Positions 57,022 through 64,000 are shown, counted from the first letter of the stretch. The stretch: 64,000 bases of DNA from Mycolicibacterium sp. CH28 (GCF_004745805.1 NZ_SRLQ01000004.1:835789-899788); one strand, 5' to 3'. Notes: generated by a model from the sequence alone, not told the origin. A program made the numbers and translations.

Positions 57022-59287
57022 CGGTGTGACCCGCTCCCTGAGTGTCTGTCGTGGTGCAATCGCACGATGCGCAACGCGAGCCGCAACTGTCGGGCTGATC
57101 GAGAGTGGTGATGATCGACAGCAGGTTTTTCTCCACGGTCCGGTTCATCTCGGCCACCCGCTGCTGGCCGTGCTGTTCGGCTCGTTCGATCAGAGTCCGG
57201 GTTGCGTCGAGCTGGCGTCTGTGTTCGGGTAAGAACTCGGCGGTGGTGACGAACATCGGGCAGGTCAGGCAGGCGTTCGCGTATTCACAACTCCGCTGAA
57301 TCGGCAAGGCGCAGTAGCCGTTTGGTAGTGCCATCTGCGCTCGCGCGAGGTTGTTCTTCATCCAGACGGCCTCGGCCAGCGGCCCCGAGTTCGGCGCAAC
57401 GGTTTTTCCAGCGACGTTGACTTTGACCGCTTGTTCCCATTGATCACGAATCGTTTTGTCTGACAGGCGAGCATAGTGCGACGTCATCTGGTGTGACGAG
57501 TGATCGAGTAGCCGCCGAACCGTCTCCTGGGGGACCTTGTTGTTGATCAGCCGGGTTCCGAAGGTGTGCCGCCATTGGTGCGGGGTGACGTGGACCGGCT
57601 GGCCGAGTTCGTCACGCACGTCGCAGGCACGCAGCCATTCGGCGAGTTCGCCACGGAAGGTGGCGGGGCTGAAACCGAAGTGCCCATCCGGATTTCGGGT
57701 TGGTCGAGGCAACAGGCAGGTGCCAGACGGGGTCGCGGCGAGCACGCTTTGCTGCTGGACGCCGACGGCCGCGGCGAGGTCGACGCCGATCGGTACGAAC
57801 GCGTCCCGGCGCATCTTGTGGTTGGTGTAGTGCAGGTAGGGAGCGCCCTGCTCGTCCCGGGTGATGCAGCCGAGTGGGAGGCGGCAGGCGTCGCCGACAC
57901 GCAGACCGGTGGCCATCAGGATCTTGGCGATCAACCGGCCACGCGGGTCGCGGAACCGGGCCAGATTGTCCTCGAGTTCCAGCTGGGCCATCACCGTTTC
58001 CGACAGTGCGCGAGGTGCGCCGAGCATCCGGCGTGGGTAGTCCTCGCGGTAAATGTCGACCCCGCCGTCGATGCGCGGTTCCCAGCAGTGCTGGCGCGCC
58101 GCTCGTAGCAGCCCGGCCAGGGTGCCGATCTGTCCGGTGCGGGTTTTCGCGTCCGGGTAGCGCACCGCCAGGTGCGCGAGGTGCGCCTCGATTTGCTCGC
58201 GGGTCAACGCTTCGGGTCCGCGCTGCAGCGACGGGCACGACTGCGCGAAGAGGGTGACCGCTCGCACGTCGGCGACGACCGTGGCGATTCCGATTCCGGT
58301 CGACAGCCGCCAGCGGGTCCATCGTTTGGTCAACGCCCGCAACCACATCGGCCCGATCCCGTCGAATCGTATTGCCGTGTCGCGACCCGGGTAGCCGATC
58401 CTGCGCAGCAGCCACACATCCCGCGGGTACTCCGCATCCCAACCCACACCTTCGATCAGGTCAGTGATATACCCGATGGCATCCAGTAGGAACCGTCGCT
58501 CGATACTGCCCCGTCTAGTTGAGAACCCGAGGGCCGCAGTCCATTCCGCAGGACTTCGATCCAGGATCGAGGTCACCCCGCTCTCGGGCAACTGAACCAG
58601 CAGCCGGTGTAGCAGGTCCGGGCGGGTCTTGGTCCGGCGTTCGTCGACCCGACGCTGGATCGCGTAAGCCACCTCGATCCGCATCAGCGGCGGCATCCTC
58701 CGCAGGTCGAAGCAGTCTCGTCCGAAGATCTCACAGTCGCGTAGATACTCCTCGATCGCGGGTCTTCCGCGCCCTATCCAGCGGCTGCGGTGGGTCCGAC
58801 ACAGGCCCGCTTCACCTTCCGCGTCGAGCCCGCAGCCGCGGAATCGGCAAGGCCCTCCTCGCCGCAAGGCAGGACCGCCGGGATCGGCGAACCAAGCCTG
58901 CTGATCGGGACACCCCTGACGCCGCCAGCGCAGCAGGTGGGTATGGCACAGGTCGCGGTCGTCGCGGGCACGGCGACAGCCGACGACCTTGCAGGCTGGG
59001 GGTTCGGCGAGCCACCGGATGTTCGGCGGCGCCGTCGATGCCCACGATTCGGCTTCGGGCCGACCGGTGGCGACCCAACGCAGGTGGTGTGCTTTGCACA
59101 TGCCCGCCAACACACCGATCCGGTCGCACTCGCCGACCTTGCAGACCGGGCCACCCATGATCGGGTCCGAGGGATCGACGAAGATGACCTCACCACCGAA
59201 TTCAGGCCGAAGCTCTGCCGCGATCCGGGCGACCAGGCTCGGCTCGCCGACCCGCTGCGGAGCCGGGATTGCCGTCACGGCAACCAC
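57011..59287 (-). CDS. tnpB: Tn554-type tyrosine recombinase TnpB
   Basis: 758 residues from GTG 59287. The N-terminal ~200 residues hold repeated Cys/His clusters (CKVGECDRIGVLAGMCKAHH, CKVVGCRRARDDRDLCHTH, CRFRGCGLDAEGEAGLCRTH), three copies of one zinc-binding unit. The recombinase domain follows: Arg in MATGLRVGDACRLPLG, HQWRHTFGTRLI, LLDHSSHQMTSHYARLS. C-terminal Cys cluster CEYANACLTCPMF. TnpB acts with TnpA on the element ends. Overlaps tnpA by 13 bp. Confidence 0.92.
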   Translation of the reverse strand: MVAVTAIPAPQRVGEPSLVARIAAELRPEFGGEVIFVDPSDPIMGGPVCKVGECDRIGVLAGMCKAHHLRWVATGRPEAESWASTAPPNIRWLAEPPACKVVGCRRARDDRDLCHTHLLRWRRQGCPDQQAWFADPGGPALRRGGPCRFRGCGLDAEGEAGLCRTHRSRWIGRGRPAIEEYLRDCEIFGRDCFDLRRMPPLMRIEVAYAIQRRVDERRTKTRPDLLHRLLVQLPESGVTSILDRSPAEWTAALGFSTRRGSIERRFLLDAIGYITDLIEGVGWDAEYPRDVWLLRRIGYPGRDTAIRFDGIGPMWLRALTKRWTRWRLSTGIGIATVVADVRAVTLFAQSCPSLQRGPEALTREQIEAHLAHLAVRYPDAKTRTGQIGTLAGLLRAARQHCWEPRIDGGVDIYREDYPRRMLGAPRALSETVMAQLELEDNLARFRDPRGRLIAKILMATGLRVGDACRLPLGCITRDEQGAPYLHYTNHKMRRDAFVPIGVDLAAAVGVQQQSVLAATPSGTCLLPRPTRNPDGHFGFSPATFRGELAEWLRACDVRDELGQPVHVTPHQWRHTFGTRLINNKVPQETVRRLLDHSSHQMTSHYARLSDKTIRDQWEQAVKVNVAGKTVAPNSGPLAEAVWMKNNLARAQMALPNGYCALPIQRSCEYANACLTCPMFVTTAEFLPEHRRQLDATRTLIERAEQHGQQRVAEMNRTVEKNLLSIITTLDQPDSCGSRCASCDCTTTDTQGAGHTDAR

Positions 59288-60357
59288 TCCGGGGATGGGT
59301 CAGCCAGCACGCCGGCAGTCACCAACGCTCGTCGGGCGTCTTCGATGTCGAGATGGCTGTAGGTGTCGATCGTCGTCGAGATCGATGCATGACCAAGCAA
59401 CTTCTGAACTACCTCTGCCGGGACGCCGCGACGAAGCAGATCAGTGGCGTAGCTGTGCCGGAATTGATGAGGGACGAACGAGATTCCGGTGCGGTCCCGC
59501 AGCCCTCGCACCAGACGATGCACACCGGCGTAGCTCATCGGTTCACCCACCGGCGGTCTCCACAGATTCACGAACACGTAGTCGCAGTCCAAGGCGCCGT
59601 ACTCCTCGTGCAGATAGTCGGCATACAGGCGAATCAGGCCCGCATCGGCCGGGACCTCACGATTCCAGGTCTTCGCTCGCGCGTGGTTGACGTTCACCCG
59701 CCGCCGGACCGCCACCAGCCTGCGCCGCGCGTCGATATCTTCATGCCGAAGCCCAAGGGCCTCACCGATTCTCAGGCCCGTACCCCGCAGCAACGCAAGC
59801 AGGAACCGATCGCGCAGCCGGTCGCACGCATCGATCAGGGTCTTCGCCTCGACCGCACTCAGCTCACGAGGAACCCGACGCTCGGCACGCAAGGCGATCG
59901 CGCGATGCCGCTCCGGTCGAGTCCCCAGATGCGCCAGGAACGGCTGCCACGACCCGCCCCTTCCGCCCGGCCGCCACCGTGTCAGCAACTCACCCACGTC
60001 GACGCCGTGCCGCTGATGGAACTCGTAGAACGACGCCAGCGCCGACAGCTTCCGATTCACCGTTGCGGCCGACACATTTCCTTCGAGGCCCGGCAGCGCC
60101 GTCACCTGATTACTGCCGCGGGCAGAATTCGACAGGCGCAGCCATGCCACGAACCGGCCGATGTCCTCGAGGACCACGGCGGCCCAGTCGAGTTCACGTA
60201 ACCGCAGATATGCGAAGAAGTCTCGCAGGTCGTGCGCGTATGCCCTCACAGTGTTGGGCGAGCGCTCGATCGACGTCAGGTGCGCTAGAAATCGCTCCAC
60301 CGGCTCGACAACGACACCATCGCTCAGCAGCGTCGACGATTCGCCGCCAGACGGCAT
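59275..60357 (-). CDS. tnpA: Tn554-type tyrosine recombinase TnpA
   Basis: 360 residues from ATG 60357, the usual length for Tn554 TnpA; an upstream frame to 60447 exists. Core-binding domain ERFLAHLTSIERSPNTVRAYAHDLRDFFAYL; catalytic Arg in RGTGLRIGEALGLRHED, HQFRHSYATDLL and LLGHASISTTIDTYSHLD with the Tyr nucleophile. First gene of the tnpABC operon. Confidence 0.93.
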   Translation of the reverse strand: MPSGGESSTLLSDGVVVEPVERFLAHLTSIERSPNTVRAYAHDLRDFFAYLRLRELDWAAVVLEDIGRFVAWLRLSNSARGSNQVTALPGLEGNVSAATVNRKLSALASFYEFHQRHGVDVGELLTRWRPGGRGGSWQPFLAHLGTRPERHRAIALRAERRVPRELSAVEAKTLIDACDRLRDRFLLALLRGTGLRIGEALGLRHEDIDARRRLVAVRRRVNVNHARAKTWNREVPADAGLIRLYADYLHEEYGALDCDYVFVNLWRPPVGEPMSYAGVHRLVRGLRDRTGISFVPHQFRHSYATDLLRRGVPAEVVQKLLGHASISTTIDTYSHLDIEDARRALVTAGVLADPSPEWLP

Positions 60358-60490
60358 CACCACCCGCTGCACGCGCACCCGATCTCCTGTCGCAGACAGG
60401 GCAAACGTTAGATGTCCACCACACTGAATTCGGGAGCCACGCCGCAACCGACTGGACGTCGTGGACAGCTCAGTCGAGGTTCAGATAACC

Positions 60491-60589
60491 GAATCGCTGC
60501 TCGACCGCCTGATCAACACCAGCCATCAAGTACTGATGGACGGCCCGTCCTACCGGCCCCGGAAACGACCCGGCACCAAGACCACCTGA
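60491..60589 (+). pseudogene. istB: IstB, 3' fragment
   Basis: Reads ESLLDRLINTSHQVLMDGPS then YRPRKRPGTKTT and a stop, the usual IstB C-terminus. Joined to codon 219 of the 5' part it restores an open frame of 251 residues. Confidence 0.93.
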
Positions 60590-60633
60590 CACCGATCGCC
60601 AACCCGGCTACCCTCACTCCCAGCAGCGTTCCA

Positions 60634-60685
60634 CCCTGGGGAATTACGTGACGGCCACCCCTGGGGAATTACATGACCGCGGACA
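60634..60685. repeat. Right IS21 terminus: inverted repeat and internal site
   Basis: Terminal repeat 60660-60685; internal copy CCCTGGGGAATTACGTGACG at 60634-60653, inverse of the left internal sites. Confidence 0.9.
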
Positions 60686-60692
60686 ACCACGC
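60686..60692. repeat. Target-site duplication of the IS21 element, right copy
   Basis: ACCACGC, identical to 54049-54055. Confidence 0.93.
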
Positions 60693-60956
60693 GAAGGCTA
60701 CGCGCAGATTCCTAACGAGCTGTGTCGGGATGGCTCCCTGTCATCCGGTGCCCGCAGCGTCGCCATGTGGCTCTACAGCCAAGCTGACGGGTACCGGGTG
60801 TCTATGCGTGCCATCGGTCAGGCGCTGAACATGGATCCCGGGAAGACCGTTCCCCGGGCGATGGCTCAGCTCGCTGAGCGCCGATGGGTGTGCAGGGATG
60901 GTGAGTCGTACTTTGCCCATCCGGCGCGCCGGATGACAGAGGCCGAAGTGGGTGCA

Positions 60957-61062
60957 GGTGATGGAGAAATTCCAGCACCCCAGTCCCCGCTGGGTGATGA
61001 AGAAATTCCATCACCAGGTGATGGAGAAACTCCAGCACCAGTGATGGAGAAACTCCAGCACA
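60957..61062 (+). repeat. Four iteron-like 23-bp repeats inside the winged-helix gene
   Basis: GGTGATGgAGAAATTCCAgC plus ACC: copies at 60957-60979, 60993-61015, 61017-61039 and 61040-61062. Each is itself a dyad (GGTGATGG ... CCATCACC; copy two is the closest to perfect). They encode GDGEIPAP, GDEEIPSP, GDGETPAP and MEKLQH. Iterons in or near a rep gene often mark a replication origin. Confidence 0.7.
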
Positions 61063-61267
61063 AAGAAGACCAACGAGAAAACCAACGAGAAGACCAAGAA
61101 GAAGAGGGTCTTGTAGGTAACCCACCAAGCGCGCGCGAGTCGGCCGCGGGCTACGTCTGTACCGGCTGCTGCAAACAGTTCCCGGGAGAACCACCCAACC
61201 GAAGCCGCTACCGACGCGAACCGTACTGCCCAGACTGCCCGCCTTTTTGATCAGGAGAACCGAACAA

Positions 61268-61540
61268 ATGAAGATCAATTCAACCGGCGCCCCTCTGTGG
61301 GTCACGGGCCGCAAAGGCAAAGGACTGGCTATCCGGCAGGGCGGGAATCGTGTCGCCTTGTCGCCTACTGAGGTGCCAGCTCTGCTCCAGGCCATCGCGG
61401 ACCTTGCACCGGATGGTGGCTGGCCTACAGGCGGCCTGGAGGACGGGCAGCGATCTACACGGGTGACGCGGACATGGCATCCGCCGGCCGGAGGAGCATC
61501 CGAACCTGCTGCCCGTTATGCCTCCGAGGTTGCCGAATGA
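61268..61540 (+). CDS. Small island protein, paralogue 1
   Basis: 90 residues from ATG 61268, with GGAG upstream. PLWVTGRKGKGLAIRQGGNRVALSPTEVPALLQAIADLAP: two beta strands and a helix, then a disordered tail. It shares this pattern with the 61537 and 62215 products. No function known. Confidence 0.75.
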   Translation: MKINSTGAPLWVTGRKGKGLAIRQGGNRVALSPTEVPALLQAIADLAPDGGWPTGGLEDGQRSTRVTRTWHPPAGGASEPAARYASEVAE

Positions 61541-61806
61541 CGGCCGTGATCCAGAGCCCTGGCCGCTCCAACATCCGGGTACAGCACCGGTATGGCGATG
61601 TTGGCCTTGTGATCCACCAAGGTGGTCGAACCATCATTCTCGATGCCGCTGAGGCCCTCCAGCTGGCCGACCACCTGGTCGACCTCGTGGAACAGCAGCG
61701 CGCAGGGCTTGGCACGGACGCCACCAAAACCGTTGCCGGGCACAACCACACCAACCAGCGGCCGACCGCGGCTCTGTCGCAAGCAGAATCGGCAGGAATC
61801 GACTAA
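61537..61806 (+). CDS. Small island protein, paralogue 2
   Basis: 89 residues, start overlaps the previous stop (ATGA). RYGDVGLVIHQGGRTIILDAAEALQLADHLVDLVEQQRAG matches the strand-strand-helix unit of its neighbours (G-x-x-I-x-x-GG-x-x-x-x-L then Glu-Ala-rich helix). Function unknown. Confidence 0.75.
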   Translation: MTAVIQSPGRSNIRVQHRYGDVGLVIHQGGRTIILDAAEALQLADHLVDLVEQQRAGLGTDATKTVAGHNHTNQRPTAALSQAESAGID

Positions 61807-62201
61807 TGCCGCCATCCACTGCCACGACGGTGCCGCTCCTGTATTTGGACAGAACCACACCATGCACTGCGGTTCAGGGGGCCAGCATATGGACCGCAGC
61901 GACGCTAAAGACGTGGCTCACGCAATTCGATCCGAACTTGTGGAACGCGGCTAACGTCGTCGTGGATGTTTGGCCGACCGGAACGATGTCCAGCCCTGCG
62001 GGGTCGACAGTGCCGCCGTTTGGAACCGCAGGCGCGCTCGGGCTCACCATCTTCAGCGGATCAGGATCAGGCGGCAGCACCCAGCTCTTTTCTCCCGGCA
62101 ACTGGGTACCTTCAGCCGGTAATCAGCCACCGATCGCTGTCTGGCTCAGCGTCGAACCCACCTTAGGGCTGTTTGCGCGTGTCCACCCGACCCTGCTCTA
62201 G
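61806..62201 (+). CDS. Hypothetical island protein
   Basis: 131 residues; the start overlaps the previous stop (TAATG), which supports expression. Sequence is rich in Thr, Pro, Gly and Trp (WTAATLKTWLTQFDPNLWNA, LGLTIFSGSGSGGSTQLFSP). No recognisable domain, no clear signal peptide. Confidence 0.6.
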   Translation: MPPSTATTVPLLYLDRTTPCTAVQGASIWTAATLKTWLTQFDPNLWNAANVVVDVWPTGTMSSPAGSTVPPFGTAGALGLTIFSGSGSGGSTQLFSPGNWVPSAGNQPPIAVWLSVEPTLGLFARVHPTLL

Positions 62202-62214
62202 AGGAATCAGGCAA

Positions 62215-62493
62215 ATGACCCCGACGATCATCTCCGACACCGACCGGGCTAAACCGGTAACCGCCACCCCACGCAACGACGGCGGTGTGAGCCTTCATGT
62301 CGACGGCTACCGCGGCGGCTACCGCGTCATCCTCAACGGACGAGAAACGCAACGTCTCATCGCCACCATCACGGCGGCGCACGCCGCACAGGAGCACAGC
62401 CACGGTGACGGGCTCGTCTTCAGCACCCGTTCCCGGCCCCCGATCCTCCGCTACCAAGCATCCGATCCCGACATCGCTAAGACACCGAGCTAA
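62215..62493 (+). CDS. Small island protein, paralogue 3
   Basis: 92 residues from ATG 62215, with AGAGGA upstream. VSLHVDGYRGGYRVILNGRETQRLIATITAAHAAQE has the same strand-strand-helix layout as the two earlier small proteins, but its glycines and final region differ. Function unknown. Confidence 0.7.
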   Translation: MTPTIISDTDRAKPVTATPRNDGGVSLHVDGYRGGYRVILNGRETQRLIATITAAHAAQEHSHGDGLVFSTRSRPPILRYQASDPDIAKTPS

Positions 62494-62518
62494 GCCGCTT
62501 AAGCGCATAATCGCTCGT

Positions 62519-63100
62519 ATGGCCAATACGGGGTGGCGGGTCGTCATACAAGAGGGCAACGACGCCCGCGCAATCTGCAAAATTCAGGCATTAAGCGACG
62601 GCGGATATTCGGTAATAGCGCCGTATCATTCCGCAAAAGAAGGCTGGCTAACACGGCAAGAGGTTGACTATCGGCAGACCCACATGGAGATCAGCTTCTC
62701 CGATGTCGAACATTTCGACGCCAGTGATCGAGTGAAGCTTTCCCATCATTGGGACGGTTTCGTACAATTCTCTGGCGAGAATCCACAGAAAATTCGATCC
62801 GGGCGTGACCCGCTGACTGGCCAACCAAAAGGTTTGGCAATTATGAGCGCGCCGATTTGGAGACCGATCACTTCTGGACCCACTTTCGGCGCCACCATGT
62901 GGGGGCTCGAAGAGTTCAAAGCGGTGACCGAGCCGCGAGAGAGCGACGTCATCTTCGGGCCAGACCAGCTCTACTACCGAGAATGCACACCTACAAGTTG
63001 CAATGCGTACCTCATCGAAGGGTGGGTGTTCGATGTCAACATGTGGGCAGGCGTCCGCGGGCATGGAAACAATTTGCGCCTGAGCTTAGGCCTGAGTTAG
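62519..63100 (+). CDS. Hypothetical protein, lower GC, probably cut by the following IS
   Basis: 193 residues from ATG 62519. WRVVIQEGNDARAICKIQAL, GYSVIAPYHSAKEGWLTRQE, WDGFVQFSGENPQKIRSGRD, GEtype beta-rich with many Trp and Tyr; TSCNAYLIEGWVFDVNMWAG near the end. I recognise no family. Codons are less GC-rich than those around it, suggesting separate transfer. Its stop lies 10 bp before the transposase stop, so the last residues may be encoded by the IS end and the true C-terminus may be lost. Confidence 0.65.
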   Translation: MANTGWRVVIQEGNDARAICKIQALSDGGYSVIAPYHSAKEGWLTRQEVDYRQTHMEISFSDVEHFDASDRVKLSHHWDGFVQFSGENPQKIRSGRDPLTGQPKGLAIMSAPIWRPITSGPTFGATMWGLEEFKAVTEPRESDVIFGPDQLYYRECTPTSCNAYLIEGWVFDVNMWAGVRGHGNNLRLSLGLS

Positions 63101-63110
63101 GACATTTGGC

Positions 63111-64000
63111 TTAGTGCCCCGGTTTTGGGATGCCGAGGGTGGTCAGGATTTCTTGTTGGGTTGCTGGGATTTCCGGTGGGAAGGTCTGGCTGGCGCCGTT
63201 GATGGCGATGGTCGCCGAGCGCAGTGGCCGCAGGGACTTGATGACTTTGGCGATGGCCAGGCCGCTGCGGTCCTGGACGTTGTGCGCGACGGCCAGGGCG
63301 GTGAACACGATGGTCAGGTGGGCTTCGATGGCGTCGCGGGTGCGGTGGAACATTGGCCGGGCGCGAAGGTCGCTCTTGGACATCCGAAATGAGCGTTCCA
63401 CATGCCAGAGGTCGTGGTACTTGGCAATGATTTCTCCGGCGGGCATCACGGTGGCGTCGATGTTGGTGACATAGCCCTTCAGTCCGACCAAGGATTGGGC
63501 GCGAGCCAGGCTGGCCTCATCGAGAACACGGTCACCGGCGCGGGTAGTGACGAAGCGAGTGGACTTGGCGGCACGCTCACCGCTGATGACCGCACGAGCG
63601 CGGGTCTCCTGGGCGTAGAGAGTTTTCTGATCGCGGCGTGCTCGTTTGGCCGAATACGCCCAGACCGCCCGCCACGCGTTGGGGTGCTCGTCGGGGTTCC
63701 AGGCGGGCTCGGCGCGGTGAGCGGGATCATTGACGATGGATTTGGCGTGCCGCGGTGTGACGGTGTCGATTACTTGTCCGTCGGTGAAAACGTCACCGTT
63801 CCAATGGAAATGGGACGCCAGATCGATCGGAGCTTTCACGCTTCGCGATCCGACGATGAACCCCAACCCGGCCTCGTCGAGAGCAGTCAGGTTCGACGCC
63901 GACAGCATGCCGGCATCAGCGGCGATGACCATCGGGGTGTCACCGAGGTCGTGGCGGGATTGGAAGGCAGTGATGATCGGCACCAGCGTGGTGGTTTCGG
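63111..64000 (-). CDS. IS1634-like (IS4-superfamily) transposase, C-terminal part
   Basis: Runs off the window. The visible ~296 residues include TPMVIAADAGMLSASNLTAL (DDE Asp region), RFVTTRAGDR, GLKGYVTNIDATVMPAGEII, YHDLWHVERSFRMSKSDLRARPMFHRTRDAIEAHLTIVFTAL with the E of the Y-(2)R-(3)E-(6)K-type signature replaced by the WHVERSFR pattern of the IS1634 group. The frame continues past 63983 (ETTTLV) to the window edge, so GTG 63983 is not the start. Confidence 0.88.
   Translation of the reverse strand, partial: ETTTLVPIITAFQSRHDLGDTPMVIAADAGMLSASNLTALDEAGLGFIVGSRSVKAPIDLASHFHWNGDVFTDGQVIDTVTPRHAKSIVNDPAHRAEPAWNPDEHPNAWRAVWAYSAKRARRDQKTLYAQETRARAVISGERAAKSTRFVTTRAGDRVLDEASLARAQSLVGLKGYVTNIDATVMPAGEIIAKYHDLWHVERSFRMSKSDLRARPMFHRTRDAIEAHLTIVFTALAVAHNVQDRSGLAIAKVIKSLRPLRSATIAINGASQTFPPEIPATQQEILTTLGIPKPGH

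Larger units (their letters stand above)
56498..60490. mobile_element. Tn554-like transposon (tnpABC only) inserted in istB
   Basis: Termini carry an imperfect inverted repeat, GTTATCTTGACCTCGAC at 56501-56517 and its inverse at 60473-60489 (15 of 17 match). Three co-directional overlapping genes tnpA-tnpB-tnpC fill it; there is no passenger gene. The extra bases at the joints (GCA on the left, C on the right) and the absence of a target duplication fit Tn554-type recombination by tyrosine recombinases. Confidence 0.88.
54056..60685. mobile_element. IS21-family insertion sequence, carrying a nested Tn554-like transposon
   Basis: Bounded by 26-bp inverted repeats with 23 matches (TGTCnGCGGTCAyGTwATTC..., 54056-54081 and 60660-60685), inside a 7-bp target duplication. 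Contains istA and an istB gene split by a second transposon. Without the nested element it would be about 2.64 kb, a normal size for IS21. Confidence 0.95.
60686..61250 (+). pseudogene. Winged-helix replication-initiator-like protein, 3' part
   Basis: About 188 native residues: EGYAQIPNELCRDGSLSSGA, VAMWLYSQADGYRVSMRAIG, LNMDPGKTVPRAMAQLAERR, a winged helix of the kind found in plasmid/phage Rep and HTH_36 proteins. A charged repeat stretch and a Cys pair cluster (CTGCCKQF ... YCPDCPPF) close it. A frame running from ATG 60648 inside the IS21 end (MTATPGELHDRGQ) could still produce most of the protein, so function may be kept. The natural N-terminus is at 53978. Confidence 0.82.
51466..64000. 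mobile_element. Integrative island inserted at tRNA-Leu (right end outside the window)
   Basis: From the tRNA-Leu 3' end to the window end the backbone order stops. The content becomes integrase, two excisionase-like HTH proteins, a replication-initiator-like HTH protein, short overlapping ORFs and three different transposition systems. Codon choice is less GC-biased than in the flank, notably at 53.3-54 kb and 62.5-63.1 kb. No second copy of the tRNA 3' end is seen before 64000, so the distal attachment site lies beyond. Whether it is a prophage remnant, satellite or ICE is open. Confidence 0.8.

Noticed and set aside
51491..64000. Second copy of the tRNA-Leu 3' end (attR)
   Set aside because: No match to the T arm plus acceptor sequence was noticed in this range; the far junction must lie outside the window.

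Overview
The window is high-GC actinobacterial DNA and almost certainly comes from a Mycobacterium (probably a fast-growing Mycolicibacterium-type species). The gene order from tsnR-rplT-rpmI-infC through lysX, uvrA, a metallo-beta-lactamase-fold gene, a universal stress protein, a GT-C mannosyltransferase, an MFS pump, uvrB, coaE, rpsA, polA and a DUF35/thiolase pair to pdtaR matches, in reverse, the M. tuberculosis Rv1626-Rv1644 block as I remember it. Extra genes sit in that backbone: a surface beta-propeller protein, CorA, a 1,113-residue Pro/Gly/Val repeat protein, MgtC, PrsW, a LysR/flavin monooxygenase pair, a MerR/CMD pair, an MFS transporter and a complete branched-chain amino acid ABC operon (liv) beside pdtaR.

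Layout. 0-4.5 kb: partial aldehyde dehydrogenase, divergent PucR/GAF regulator, then the translation operon infC-rpmI-rplT-tsnR. infC starts at an ATC codon behind a long leader with a terminator-like hairpin. 4.7-11.6 kb: DUF1844 protein, LysX, membrane esterase, small conserved ORF, TetR regulator and divergent SDR with two operators 30 bp apart. 11.6-22.7 kb: uvrA, MBL hydrolase, dispanin/DUF2752 pair, secreted YVTN protein with an aerolysin-like tail, CorA, Usp, mannosyltransferase. 22.7-33 kb: giant repeat protein, tRNA-Cys, MgtC, MFS, uvrB, DUF402 protein, MmpS-like secreted protein, coaE. 33-43.7 kb: rpsA, PrsW, polA, LysR and monooxygenase, a KstR-type operator with DUF35/thiolase genes, DUF167, CMD/MerR. 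43.9-51.3 kb: MFS, liv operon, pdtaR.

From tRNA-Leu(CAA) at 51.4 kb to the window end is an integrative island: tyrosine integrase, two excisionase-like HTH genes, a winged-helix (replication-initiator-like) gene, and short phage/plasmid-type ORFs. It holds nested mobile elements that can be resolved to the base. An IS21-family element (54056-60685, 26-bp inverted repeats, 7-bp target duplication ACCACGC) interrupts the winged-helix gene. A Tn554-like tnpABC transposon (about 56498-60490) interrupts the istB gene of that IS21 element. A third transposase, IS1634-like, starts at 63.1 kb and runs off the window.

Regulatory logic readable from the sequence: uvrA and uvrB each carry a RecA-independent (PafBC-type) damage promoter. 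The DUF35/thiolase operon has a KstR sterol-catabolism box and a probably leaderless GTG start. rpsA ends in a strong intrinsic terminator. The liv operon has a stable hairpin between the binding-protein and permease genes.
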